Of a stretch of 64,000 nt of DNA, positions 50,785 through 58,540 are shown one piece after another; the first letter of the stretch is position 1, and each line of letters begins with the position of its first letter. Origin of the DNA: JBDZVM01 sp040255675 (GTDB lineage: Bacteria > Actinomycetota > Actinomycetes > Acidothermales > Acidothermaceae). The notes beneath the pieces are model-generated. The model ran no database searches. It saw only the letters and a program-made list of their open reading frames with translations, and had not been told where the DNA came from. The translations under genes were made by a program, and so were the position numbers. The stretch spans positions 122,589 to 186,588 of the forward strand of contig JBDZVM010000003.1 in assembly GCA_040255675.1 (NCBI GenBank). Reading direction: 5' to 3'.

Positions 50785-52509
50785 TCAGCTTTCCCGAAGC
50801 GAGGCCTTGAATGCCGCCGCCATCTCGAGCAGTTCAGCCGCGTGGCCGCGCGCAAGTTCTGACCCGTCGAGCCCGGCCATCATGCGCGACAGTTCTTCCG
50901 CGCGTGCTTGCTCGTCGAGCGCGACGACTCCGCTCCTCGTGATCGCGCCATCGTCGGACTTGACGACGACGAGGTGTCGGTCGGCAAACGCGGCTACCTG
51001 CGGAAGATGGGTCACCACGATCACTTGCGCGCGAGCCGCGAGCCGGGCGAGGCGACGTCCGACTTCGGCGGCGGATCGGCCGCCGACGCCGGCGTCGACT
51101 TCGTCGAAGACGAAGGTCGGAACCGAACCGGCACCGGCAAAGACAACCTCGACAGCGAGCATGACGCGCGAGAGCTCGCCACCGCTCGCGCCTTTCGCGA
51201 GGGGTCGCGCGGGCGCGCCGGCATGTGGCGTCAGCAAGAACTCGATTTCGTCAGCGCCGCGCGGCCCGTACGTCTCGTCGGTACGAATGGCTACGTCGAC
51301 GTGCGCATGCGGCATTGCCAGCTCGCGCAATTCGGCGGTGACCGCGGCCGCGAATCCGCCGCCTGCCCGCTTTCGGGCGCTGGTCAACTGCTGGGCGAGC
51401 GCGACGGTCTCGGTGCGAAGTCGGCCGCGTTCCCGCGCCAGTTCGTCGACTCGTGAGTCGTCGCGGTCGAGCGTTTCGAGCCTGGCTGCCGCCTCTTTCG
51501 CCCAGGCGAGCACGCCGTCCGTGCCTGCCTGATCGGCGGCGGCGTACTTGCGCGCGAGTGCCGCCAAGGCTGCTTGGCGTTCTTGGGCTACGGCAAGTCG
51601 CGCCGGATCGGCCTCGATTGCTTCGGCGTAGGAGGCTAGCTCGGTCGCGACGTCGGACAGCAGGTACCCGGCTTCAGCCAGCCTGTTGGCCAACGCGGCC
51701 AGTTCGGCGTCGTGCTCGGCCACCCGTTCGAGCGCCGCGCGGGCACCAGCTACGAGGCCGACGGCGTCAGGGATGTCGTCGGCGGCCGGATCGCCGAGCA
51801 ATCCGGCGTGCGCCGACGACGCGGCGCCCCTCAGCAGGTCGGCGTGCGACAGCCGAGCGACTTCCGCGCCAAGGGCGTCGTCTTCGCCAGGTTGCGGGTC
51901 GGCCGCCTCGATCTCGGCAAGCCCGTATCGCAGGACGTCGGCCTCGCGCGCCCGATCGCGGGCGCGCTCGGCAAGCTCAGTCAGCGAATTCTCGACATCG
52001 AGATACCGGTGGTAAACGTCTTGATAGCGCTGAAGGATTTCCGCGATTTCGGCACCGCCGAAGTGGTCGAGGGCATCTCGCTGAGCGGCAGTGGAACGCA
52101 AGCGCAATTGATCTGTCTGGCCGTGCACGGCCACCAGATTCTCGGCCAGCTCGGCAAGCACGCCCACGGGTACGGAGCGCCCTCCGGCCTGTGCGCGCGA
52201 CCGCCCATCGGCTCCGATCACCCGGCTGAGCAGCACAATGTCATCGTCGACGTCGCCCCCGAGTTCTTCGATGCGCAGGGCCACCGGATCGCCGGTGCGC
52301 ACGCGAACGCGCCCATCGACGGCGGCTCGGCGCGAACCAGTGCGCACGAGACCGCTGTCAGCGCGGCCCCCGAACAACAGGTTCAGCCCGGTGACCACCA
52401 TCGTCTTGCCCGCACCGGTCTCACCGGTGACGACGGTCAGCCCGTCGGCGAGGTCGAGAACAGCTTCGTCGATCACGCCGAGACCGCTGATGCGCAGCTC
52501 CTCGAGCAT
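50785..52509 (-). CDS. recN: DNA repair protein RecN
   Basis: A 574-aa SMC-like ATPase in double-strand-break repair. MLEELRISGLGVIDEAVLDLADGLTVVTGETGAGKTMVVTGLNLLFGGRAD holds Walker A (29-36); the middle is a coiled-coil; the signature LAKGASGGELSRVMLAVEVVFA and Walker B TFVFDEVDAGVGGRSAAEVGRRLARLA follow, then VTHLPQVAAFADRH. ATG 52509 shares its A with the nadK stop (TGATG), so translation is coupled. I did not find a SOS box in front; transcription comes from the tlyA-nadK side. Confidence 0.95.
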   Translation of the reverse strand: MLEELRISGLGVIDEAVLDLADGLTVVTGETGAGKTMVVTGLNLLFGGRADSGLVRTGSRRAAVDGRVRVRTGDPVALRIEELGGDVDDDIVLLSRVIGADGRSRAQAGGRSVPVGVLAELAENLVAVHGQTDQLRLRSTAAQRDALDHFGGAEIAEILQRYQDVYHRYLDVENSLTELAERARDRAREADVLRYGLAEIEAADPQPGEDDALGAEVARLSHADLLRGAASSAHAGLLGDPAADDIPDAVGLVAGARAALERVAEHDAELAALANRLAEAGYLLSDVATELASYAEAIEADPARLAVAQERQAALAALARKYAAADQAGTDGVLAWAKEAAARLETLDRDDSRVDELARERGRLRTETVALAQQLTSARKRAGGGFAAAVTAELRELAMPHAHVDVAIRTDETYGPRGADEIEFLLTPHAGAPARPLAKGASGGELSRVMLAVEVVFAGAGSVPTFVFDEVDAGVGGRSAAEVGRRLARLAARAQVIVVTHLPQVAAFADRHLVVVKSDDGAITRSGVVALDEQARAEELSRMMAGLDGSELARGHAAELLEMAAAFKASLRES

Positions 52510-53396
52510 CAGGCTCCGCCGTTTCGCCAGCCGCGCACCGGCAAGCCGAACTTGGCGACGAGCCGGTCGGTGAACGGTCGGGTATGCAGGCGAGCCAGCC
52601 GCAACGGCCGTTCGCTGCCCTGGGCAGTGACTCGCGCGCCGGCCGTAAGCTCGACGCCGCGGCGACCGTCGCACCACAGCTCAGCCGGCCTGCCATGGCC
52701 CATGACCTCGACGCCGAGTATCGACCGCGGCGTCACGACGACGGTGCGAGAAAAGAGCGCGTGCGCGTTCAGCGGAACCATCAACAACGCTTCGGTGTCG
52801 GGCCAGACGATCGGACCGCCCGCCGAAAACGCGTATGCGGTCGAGCCTGTCGCCGTCGCCATGACCACGCCGTCGCAGCCGAACTGAGTGAAGGGTCGCC
52901 CGTCGACCGAAAGCAATGCCTCCATCATTCGTTGGCGAGACGCCTTCTCGACGGAGGCTTCGTTCAGCGCCCAATCCCGCCAAACCACTCGGCCGTTGAC
53001 GTTCACCTCGACGTCGAGGGTAAGCCGCTCCTCGACCTGGTAGTCGCGGTCGACCACGCGTTGCACCGTCGCGGCAAGGTCGGCCGGTTCGGCCTCGGCG
53101 AGAAATCCGACATGTCCGAGGTTGACCCCCAGCAGCGGCACGCCGGCATCGCGGGCGAGGTCGGCGGCGCGTAACAACGTGCCGTCGCCGCCCAAGACGA
53201 TGACCATCTCGGCACCGGCCGCGCTTTCTGGTTTGCTCGAAACGACAACCCCGCCGTCGACCCGCAGCCGGTCGACTTCGGTGTCGAGAAGCCGCACCTC
53301 GAAGTCGGCCCGGCGCAAGAAGCGGACGACGTCGCGTGCCGCCGCCACCGCGGCGTCGCGACCTGTGTGACAAACCAGGAGCACACTGCGCGTCAC
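52509..53396 (-). CDS. nadK: NAD kinase
   Basis: A 295-aa ATP/polyphosphate-NAD kinase producing NADP. The GGDG motif is IVLGGDGTLLRAADLA (69-73), followed by LLGVNLGHVGFLAEAEP, the N-E motif LNEASVEK and GCDGVVMATATGSTAYAFSAGGPIVWPDTEALLMVPLNAHALFSR. GTG 53396 overlaps the tlyA stop (GTGA) and follows GGAGGG. The operon order tlyA-nadK-recN is conserved in actinobacteria. Confidence 0.95.
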   Translation of the reverse strand: MTRSVLLVCHTGRDAAVAAARDVVRFLRRADFEVRLLDTEVDRLRVDGGVVVSSKPESAAGAEMVIVLGGDGTLLRAADLARDAGVPLLGVNLGHVGFLAEAEPADLAATVQRVVDRDYQVEERLTLDVEVNVNGRVVWRDWALNEASVEKASRQRMMEALLSVDGRPFTQFGCDGVVMATATGSTAYAFSAGGPIVWPDTEALLMVPLNAHALFSRTVVVTPRSILGVEVMGHGRPAELWCDGRRGVELTAGARVTAQGSERPLRLARLHTRPFTDRLVAKFGLPVRGWRNGGA

Positions 53397-54193
53397 GAAG
53401 GTCCCTCCGCTATCGCCCGGGCGAGATCGGCGTCGTCGAGCGGCGGCGCACCCGCGCGCAGCCACAGGAAATACTCCACGTTTCCGGCCGGCCCCGGCAA
53501 CGGACTCGCGACGACACCTCGCACACCCAGGCCGACTTCCGCTGCCTTGGCCGCGACGGACCGCACGGCGGCGGCGCGGATAGCGACATCGCGGACGACG
53601 CCCCCCGCTCCGACGTTGCCCCGCCCTGCTTCGAACTGCGGTTTGACCAACATGACGAGATCGGCGTCTTGGCGCGCGACGCTCACGAGGGCCGGCAGCA
53701 CGACGGTCAACGATATGAACGAGAGATCTCCCACGACGAGATCGACTGGCTCCCCGATCAAACCCGGCGTCAGATCGCGCACGTTCGTGCGCTCGATCAC
53801 GCGCACGCGATCGTCGGTGCGTAGCGACCACGCCAGTTGGCCATACCCGACATCGACAGCGAGCACCTCGGCGGCGCCGGCTCGCAGCAAGATATCGGAA
53901 AACCCGCCGGTCGACGCGCCCGCGTCGAGGCAGCGGCGGCCTTCTATCGTCAGGCCGCGCGGTCGGAACGTCTTGATAGCGCCGGCGAGCTTGTGTCCGC
54001 CGCGAGAGACGTAGGTGATGTCATCGGCTGCTACGACGATGACTGGATCGTCAGCCGCGACCGCCGTCGCGACCTTGGCGGCGAGGGTGCCGCGCACCCG
54101 CACACGGCCCGCGGCGACGAGCTCCGCGGCCTGGCTTCGCGATCTCGCCAGCCCCCGGCGCACGAGTTCGACGTCCAATCTGGCGCGACGCAC
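53393..54193 (-). CDS. tlyA: TlyA-family rRNA 2'-O-methyltransferase / hemolysin
   Basis: A 266-aa protein with an S4 RNA-binding domain (MRRARLDVELVRRGLARSRSQAAELVAAGRVRVRG) followed by an RrmJ-type SAM methyltransferase: YVSRGGHKLAGAI, LDAGASTGGFSDILLRAGA (SAM loop), VVGDLSFISL and LVKPQFEAGRGNVGAGGVV. Mycobacterial TlyA methylates 16S C1409 and 23S C1920 (capreomycin sensitivity). First gene of the coupled tlyA-nadK-recN run; the upstream small gene is 18 bp away. Confidence 0.93.
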   Translation of the reverse strand: MRRARLDVELVRRGLARSRSQAAELVAAGRVRVRGTLAAKVATAVAADDPVIVVAADDITYVSRGGHKLAGAIKTFRPRGLTIEGRRCLDAGASTGGFSDILLRAGAAEVLAVDVGYGQLAWSLRTDDRVRVIERTNVRDLTPGLIGEPVDLVVGDLSFISLTVVLPALVSVARQDADLVMLVKPQFEAGRGNVGAGGVVRDVAIRAAAVRSVAAKAAEVGLGVRGVVASPLPGPAGNVEYFLWLRAGAPPLDDADLARAIAEGPS

Positions 54194-54211
54194 TGCTACC
54201 CGGCGCAGCGC

Positions 54212-54523
54212 TCAGGAGCCGTCGAGGTCGGCAAGCGCGTCTTGCAGGCGCCGGTGCGCGGCCTCGTAATAGGCCACGTGCTCGCCGGTCGGCAAGTGGT
54301 CGAGCTCCAGCATCGGTTCGAGCGACTCGTCGACGGCCTGGACGCCGGTCGGCTCGGGCAGTTGCCAGCCGATCGCGCCCGTTGGTTCGAGGTCGCCAAC
54401 GGCGTCATCCGCCGCGAAATCACTGACGGCGTCATCCGCCGGGAAGTCGCCGATCGGCGCTTCCCTCGCGGTCGTGTCGGCCTGGTCGGCCGCGAAATCT
54501 TCAGCGAAATCTTCGTCGTCCAC
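54212..54523 (-). CDS. Small acidic hypothetical protein (Rv1693-like position)
   Basis: A 103-aa very acidic protein. The first 45 residues are Asp/Ala repeats (DFAADQADTT, DFPADDAVSDFAADDAVGD). The conserved part is the end: PTGVQAVDESLEPMLELDHLPTGEHVAYYEAAHRRLQDALADLDG, which matches small proteins encoded between tlyA and the HAD-IIA gene in other actinobacteria. No function is known. It is likely co-transcribed with tlyA. The GTG start at 54523 is the first of the frame. Confidence 0.7.
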   Translation of the reverse strand: MDDEDFAEDFAADQADTTAREAPIGDFPADDAVSDFAADDAVGDLEPTGAIGWQLPEPTGVQAVDESLEPMLELDHLPTGEHVAYYEAAHRRLQDALADLDGS

Positions 54524-54648
54524 ACGACTACGCTATCGCTGCGCACCGCCCGTAGCGGCGTCCGGCGCCGGGCTGTGCATGAAACGCGGCATGTGTATGA
54601 AAACGGGCCTGGTATAACCTCCGACGCATCCGGGCGAAAGGCAGGCAG

Positions 54649-54981
54649 GTGGCTACCCCCGACGAATGCGCGACCGCGATCGCGAAGCTTGCCGCGCATT
54701 TCAGCCGCTCCGAAAGCCACCGGGCGGGCGGTCTCGACCGATCGGTCAGCGCGACCATCACCGACCTCGGCTTGGTGTTCAATGCTCACCTGCACGATGG
54801 CGTTCTTGACAACATCACTACTGAATCCGCGCCATCCGCGCAGATCCGCCTTGCGATGACGAGCGACGACTTGCTCGCGCTCGCGGCAGGGGAGCTTTCG
54901 CTCGGCCCGGCGTGGCTCTCGGGTCGCGTCAAGGTGCACGCGTCTTTCCCGGATCTATTGCGCTTGCGCGCGATGCTGTGA
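54649..54981 (+). CDS. SCP2-like sterol-carrier-fold small protein
   Basis: A 110-aa protein with the alpha/beta SCP2-type pattern: a helical start, VSATITDLGLVFNAHLHDGVLDNIT, AQIRLAMTSDDLLALAAGELSLGPAWLSGRVKVHASFPDLLRLRAML. The D-L-L-A-L-A-x-G-x-L segment followed by G-R-V-K-V is the family hallmark. Such proteins bind lipids or other hydrophobic molecules. It starts at GTG 54649 after AAAGGCAGG. It is one of few + strand genes here, divergent from the small acidic gene and convergent with the HAD-IIA gene. Confidence 0.78.
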   Translation: MATPDECATAIAKLAAHFSRSESHRAGGLDRSVSATITDLGLVFNAHLHDGVLDNITTESAPSAQIRLAMTSDDLLALAAGELSLGPAWLSGRVKVHASFPDLLRLRAML

Positions 54982-55013
54982 GCGCGACGGCGCTTCGACG
55001 TGCGTGCGACTTT

Positions 55014-56120
55014 TCAGCCGACCGGTGCGCCCAGTTTGGCAAGCGCCTCGTCGGCGCCGACGAGTTCCTCGCCCGCGTCATCGACAAGCCACGACAGCGC
55101 CAGCAAGGCACGAAGTCCGTCAAGCGCGCCGCCTTCCGTGTCGCCGCCTTCCGTGTCGCTGCCTTCCGTGTCGCTGCCTTCCACGTGGTGAACCGTTACC
55201 GCGTCGTCGTCGCGGCGAACAACCCATCCGTTGCACACCGCGTGCGCGCTGTCAGCTTGAACCTCAGGTTGAGGTTCGAACAGACCTAGCAGGTCGGCAC
55301 TGAGGTATGTGGGCCGATGTTCCGGCGGTGCCGAAAGCAGTTCAGCGGGGGTTGTCACGCCTGTAAGCACCAGCAGGCTGTCGGTGCCGGCGAGGTTAGC
55401 GCCTTCGATATCGGTATCAAGACGATCGCCAATCACGAGCGGGCGCTTGGCCGCCGTCCGGCGCACCCCTTCAGCGTGCAGCGGCAGCGCCGGTTTGCCC
55501 GCGACCCTCGGCTTGCGCCCGGTCGCCATCGCGATGACGCCGACCAGCGAGCCATTGCCGGGGAGCAGACCCCTGCTACTCGGCAACGTGCTGTCGACGT
55601 TGGTGGCAACCCACAGCGCGCCCGACCGTACCGCGAGGGTGGCCTCAGCAAGATCGCCGTAGCAAAGCTCCGACCAAAATCCCTGCACGACGGCGTCGGG
55701 CCTTTCGTCGGACGACCCGACCACTTGGAGACCGGCGTTCTCGATGATCGCGCGCAGCGCGGGACTGCCAATAACCAGCACTCGGGCGCCCACGCCAACG
55801 ATCTCGACGATCAATCGAGCCGCCGCCTGCGCCGACGTCACGACTTCCTCTGGCGACGCCGGAATGCCCAGGCTGGCGAGATGGCCGGCCACCGTGGCGG
55901 GGTCGCGCGAGGCGTTGTTCGTGACGAACGCGAGCCGCATGCCGAACGCTCGAGCCTTCGCGATCGCTTGCGGCGCGACGGCAACGGGCTCTGGCCCGAC
56001 GTAGACAACGCCGTCAAGATCGAGCAGGCCGACGTCGTACGTCATGGCGAGGGGTTTCGCGGACGCGCGCAGCCACGCGCGGCCGACGGCCGGATCGCCG
56101 GCTGGATCACCTGCGGTCAC
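55014..56120 (-). CDS. HAD-IIA family phosphatase (NagD-like)
   Basis: A 368-aa HAD-IIA hydrolase. Motif I is VGLLDLDGVVYVG (Asp34, Asp36), followed by RLAFVTNNASRDPATVAGHLASLGI (motif II), the C2a cap, GKPALPLHAEGVRR (Lys, motif III) and VIGDRLDTDIEGANLAGTDSLLVLTGVTTPAEL (motif IV). It dephosphorylates small phosphates; substrate unknown. A C-terminal insert EGSDTEGSDTEGGDTEGG comes from a 15-bp tandem repeat. GTG 56120 overlaps the TPR gene's stop (GTGA); ATG 56045 is another candidate. Position matches Rv1692. Confidence 0.9.
   Translation of the reverse strand: MTAGDPAGDPAVGRAWLRASAKPLAMTYDVGLLDLDGVVYVGPEPVAVAPQAIAKARAFGMRLAFVTNNASRDPATVAGHLASLGIPASPEEVVTSAQAAARLIVEIVGVGARVLVIGSPALRAIIENAGLQVVGSSDERPDAVVQGFWSELCYGDLAEATLAVRSGALWVATNVDSTLPSSRGLLPGNGSLVGVIAMATGRKPRVAGKPALPLHAEGVRRTAAKRPLVIGDRLDTDIEGANLAGTDSLLVLTGVTTPAELLSAPPEHRPTYLSADLLGLFEPQPEVQADSAHAVCNGWVVRRDDDAVTVHHVEGSDTEGSDTEGGDTEGGALDGLRALLALSWLVDDAGEELVGADEALAKLGAPVG
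55131..55182. repeat. 15-bp tandem repeat inside the HAD-IIA gene
   Basis: Three full copies of GCCTTCCGTGTCGCY and a decayed fourth, in frame, encoding the EGSDT/EGGDT pentapeptide repeat. Copy number may vary between strains by slippage without breaking the frame. Confidence 0.85.
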
Positions 56121-56527
56121 GAAGCTCCTTCGAGTCGGGCGCGTACCAATCGCAGTTCCCGACCGTAGTGGGCGAGCTCCGGACGCATCGCGGCGGCCAG
56201 CGCCAAGTGTTCGACAGCCGTGCGCAGGTCGCCGGTTCGCGCGGCGGCCAAACCGAGACCGAACTGCGCGTAGTCGTCGGCTGGGTTCTTGGCGATGATC
56301 CTCGCGAAGCTCTGCCGGGCCGAGTCGTAACGGCCAGCCTCGAACTGTGCCCGGCCGAGCGCCTCCAGGATGCTGCGTGACTCCGGTTCGGCCTCAGCCG
56401 CCCGCGCAAGCACCTGCTCGGCAGCGGCGGCGCTTCGCGATTCGAGCAGCGCCAGGCCTCTGACATACCAGTCGTAGGGGCCTTCCCTTTGCGGCTCGAA
56501 AGAACGTGGAGCGGACGAGCTGCCCAT
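56117..56527 (-). CDS. Tetratricopeptide repeat protein
   Basis: A 136-aa cytosolic protein with about three TPR units: YDWYVRGLALLESRSAAAAEQVLARAAEAEPESRSILEALGRAQFEAGRYDSARQSFARIIAKNPADDYAQFGLGLAAARTGDLRTAVEHLALAAAMRP. The conserved G/A-8, Y/F-11 and A-20 TPR positions are visible. It has a near-ideal Shine-Dalgarno (AAGGAGGATATATG) at ATG 56527. It is coupled to the HAD-IIA gene, as in other actinobacteria (Rv1691-Rv1692), suggesting it may chaperone or scaffold that enzyme. Confidence 0.88.
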   Translation of the reverse strand: MGSSSAPRSFEPQREGPYDWYVRGLALLESRSAAAAEQVLARAAEAEPESRSILEALGRAQFEAGRYDSARQSFARIIAKNPADDYAQFGLGLAAARTGDLRTAVEHLALAAAMRPELAHYGRELRLVRARLEGAS

Positions 56528-56713
56528 ATATCCTCCTTGCCCGCTCGCCTGGTCATCAGGCCTGGCGTCGGACGCCGATCCCGCCCTACTAGCATGATGC
56601 TCCGCATCGAGGCGCGGCACCCGTGAATGCGGGGCACGCGCCTCGACAAGAAGATCAGGCACGAAACTCGGCGAACGTCTCGGCTCGAACGGGCCGGGCG
56701 CATTCCCATCGCG

Positions 56714-58012
56714 ATGGAGATCACTTTGACGTCGGCGCCACCTCGAAGCTTTCGGCTCCTGCCTTTTCGGGCCGTTCGTTATGCGGACGACGCCGACCTC
56801 GGCGCGCTGATTTCGCCCCCCTACGACGTCATCGACGATGAGCAGCGCGCGCGGTTGCTCGCTCGGCATCCGCGAAACGTCGTCCGTCTTATTCTTCCTG
56901 ACGATGGCCCCGCCACCGACCGCTACACCAACGCCGCCACACTCTTCGACGACTGGCTGAGCGAGGGCACGCTGACCGTCGACGACACGCCAGCCCTGTA
57001 TGTCTACCAGCAATCGCGCGACGGCAGCGTCCTGCAGCGCGGGCTCTTCGGCGCGGTCGTCTGGCAACCCCTCGACGCCGGCGTGATATTGCCGCACGAA
57101 AACGTGAGAAAAGGTCCGGTTGAGGATCGGCTCGCTCTCATGCGGGCGATGGGTGCCAACCCGGAGCCGATCTATTTGTTGGCCAGCAGTACGGGCGCGA
57201 CCTGTCGCATCACTGCCGAGACCGCGGCCAAGCCCCCGCTGTCGACCGCCCATACGCCCGACGGGATCACACACGAATTGTGGGCGATCACGGATCCGGC
57301 CGACCTTGCGGAGATCGACGCCGATCTGTCCACGAAACAAGCGATGATCGCCGACGGCCACCACCGCTACACGACGTACGGATACCTGCGTGCCGAGCTG
57401 CGCGATGCCGGTGCGGGCGACGGCCCCTGGGACGCCGGCTTGACATTGCTCGTCGATGGAGACGTCACGCCTCCCGACATCAGAGCTATTCATCGCGCTA
57501 TTCCTGGCCTTTCCCTTGACGAGGCCATCAGGCGCGCTTCGAGTGGCTTCGAGATACATACTCTCGATATATCGGACGTCGGTTCCGCGCTTGCGGAACT
57601 GGCGCGCGCGACTGCAGGTGACTATACGCCCGCGTTTGTCATAAGTGACGGGGCCCGTTTCGCGCTCCTGAGCAATCCCGATAAGTCGCAATTGGCTGCC
57701 GCGAAACCAGCGGAACACACTGACGCTTGGTGGCGTCTCGACGCCAGTATCGCCAGCATATTTCTGATGGAAAAGCTATTTGGCGTGACCGATGCGGCCG
57801 GTCAGGTCGAAGCCGAACACGAGCCGGAAGCTGCTCTTCGCATAGCGCGCGAGACCGATGGAATAGCGCTTTTCCTGAATCCCGCGCCACTTTCTGGCAT
57901 CGTAGCGGTGGCGGAGGCGGGTGACGCAATGCCTCGAAAGTCAACGCTCTTCTTGCCGAAGCCGAGTTCAGGAATGGTGATGCGCGCTTTTCGTTACGAA
58001 ACCGGGGAATAG
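56714..58012 (+). CDS. DUF1015 family protein
   Basis: A 432-aa protein of the DUF1015 (HTH-like, SpoIIE-unrelated) family. Conserved pieces are LLPFRAVRYADDADLGALISPPYDVIDDEQRARLLARHPRNVVRLILP, ILPHENVRKGPVEDRLALMRAMGANPEPIYLL, KQAMIADGHHRYTTYGYLRAELRD and FLNPAPLSGIVAVAEAGDAMPRKSTLFLPKPSSGMVMRAF. Biochemical function is unknown; many genomes carry one copy. I start at ATG 56714; the open frame upstream to 56627 shows no conservation. No strong Shine-Dalgarno. Confidence 0.9.
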   Translation: MEITLTSAPPRSFRLLPFRAVRYADDADLGALISPPYDVIDDEQRARLLARHPRNVVRLILPDDGPATDRYTNAATLFDDWLSEGTLTVDDTPALYVYQQSRDGSVLQRGLFGAVVWQPLDAGVILPHENVRKGPVEDRLALMRAMGANPEPIYLLASSTGATCRITAETAAKPPLSTAHTPDGITHELWAITDPADLAEIDADLSTKQAMIADGHHRYTTYGYLRAELRDAGAGDGPWDAGLTLLVDGDVTPPDIRAIHRAIPGLSLDEAIRRASSGFEIHTLDISDVGSALAELARATAGDYTPAFVISDGARFALLSNPDKSQLAAAKPAEHTDAWWRLDASIASIFLMEKLFGVTDAAGQVEAEHEPEAALRIARETDGIALFLNPAPLSGIVAVAEAGDAMPRKSTLFLPKPSSGMVMRAFRYETGE

Positions 58013-58036
58013 CGCAAACATCGACGAATAACGAAC

Positions 58037-58402
58037 TCATCCGGCGCGGAGCCGCTTCGCATCGCTCACTTCGACCTCGTACCGGCTCGCTAAGCCCTGC
58101 GCGCCACGCCAAAATCGGCGGCGAAGCGCTCCGTTAATCTCCAAGACATCGCCCGACGCCCATTTGGCCGCGAGGCGTTGCACGCTTCTCTTGTGGGCCG
58201 CGCAGTCGATCGTGTCAACGGATGGCGCTCGCGAGTTATTGGCTGCCGCTCCGCTCCGCTCGACAACGAGCCGCCAGACCGTGAATTCGTCACCGCTCGG
58301 AAGCGTGCGTACCGTCGGTGCACCAGACAACCGACCGATGAGTCGCACGTCGTTCACCGACTCAGCCGGCGCCATCGCCTTTGTACGCGAACCCGCTGTC
58401 AT
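58037..58402 (-). CDS. Single-stranded DNA-binding protein, short paralogue
   Basis: A 121-aa OB-fold SSB: NDVRLIGRLSGAPTVRTLPSGDEFTVWRLVVERSGAAANNSRAPSVDTIDCAAHKRSVQRLAAKWASGDVLEINGALRRRFWRGAQGLASRYEVEVSDAKRL. It lacks the glycine-rich linker and acidic D-D-x-P-F tail that the main SSB uses to recruit replication proteins, so it is likely an auxiliary SSB. The central DTIDCAAHKRSVQRLAAKW is divergent. It is convergent with the DUF1015 gene. Confidence 0.82.
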   Translation of the reverse strand: MTAGSRTKAMAPAESVNDVRLIGRLSGAPTVRTLPSGDEFTVWRLVVERSGAAANNSRAPSVDTIDCAAHKRSVQRLAAKWASGDVLEINGALRRRFWRGAQGLASRYEVEVSDAKRLRAG

Positions 58403-58540
58403 GCCTCACCTTTCACTGTCGTCGACGAGCGCCACCTGCCGTGTCACTCATCTTGAGGGTGCCAGGCCATGCAATATCTTCGCTGCCGACGAGTGCGATC
58501 TGTGGACAGCGCTGACACAGTCATGCTGACTGTGCAAAAG

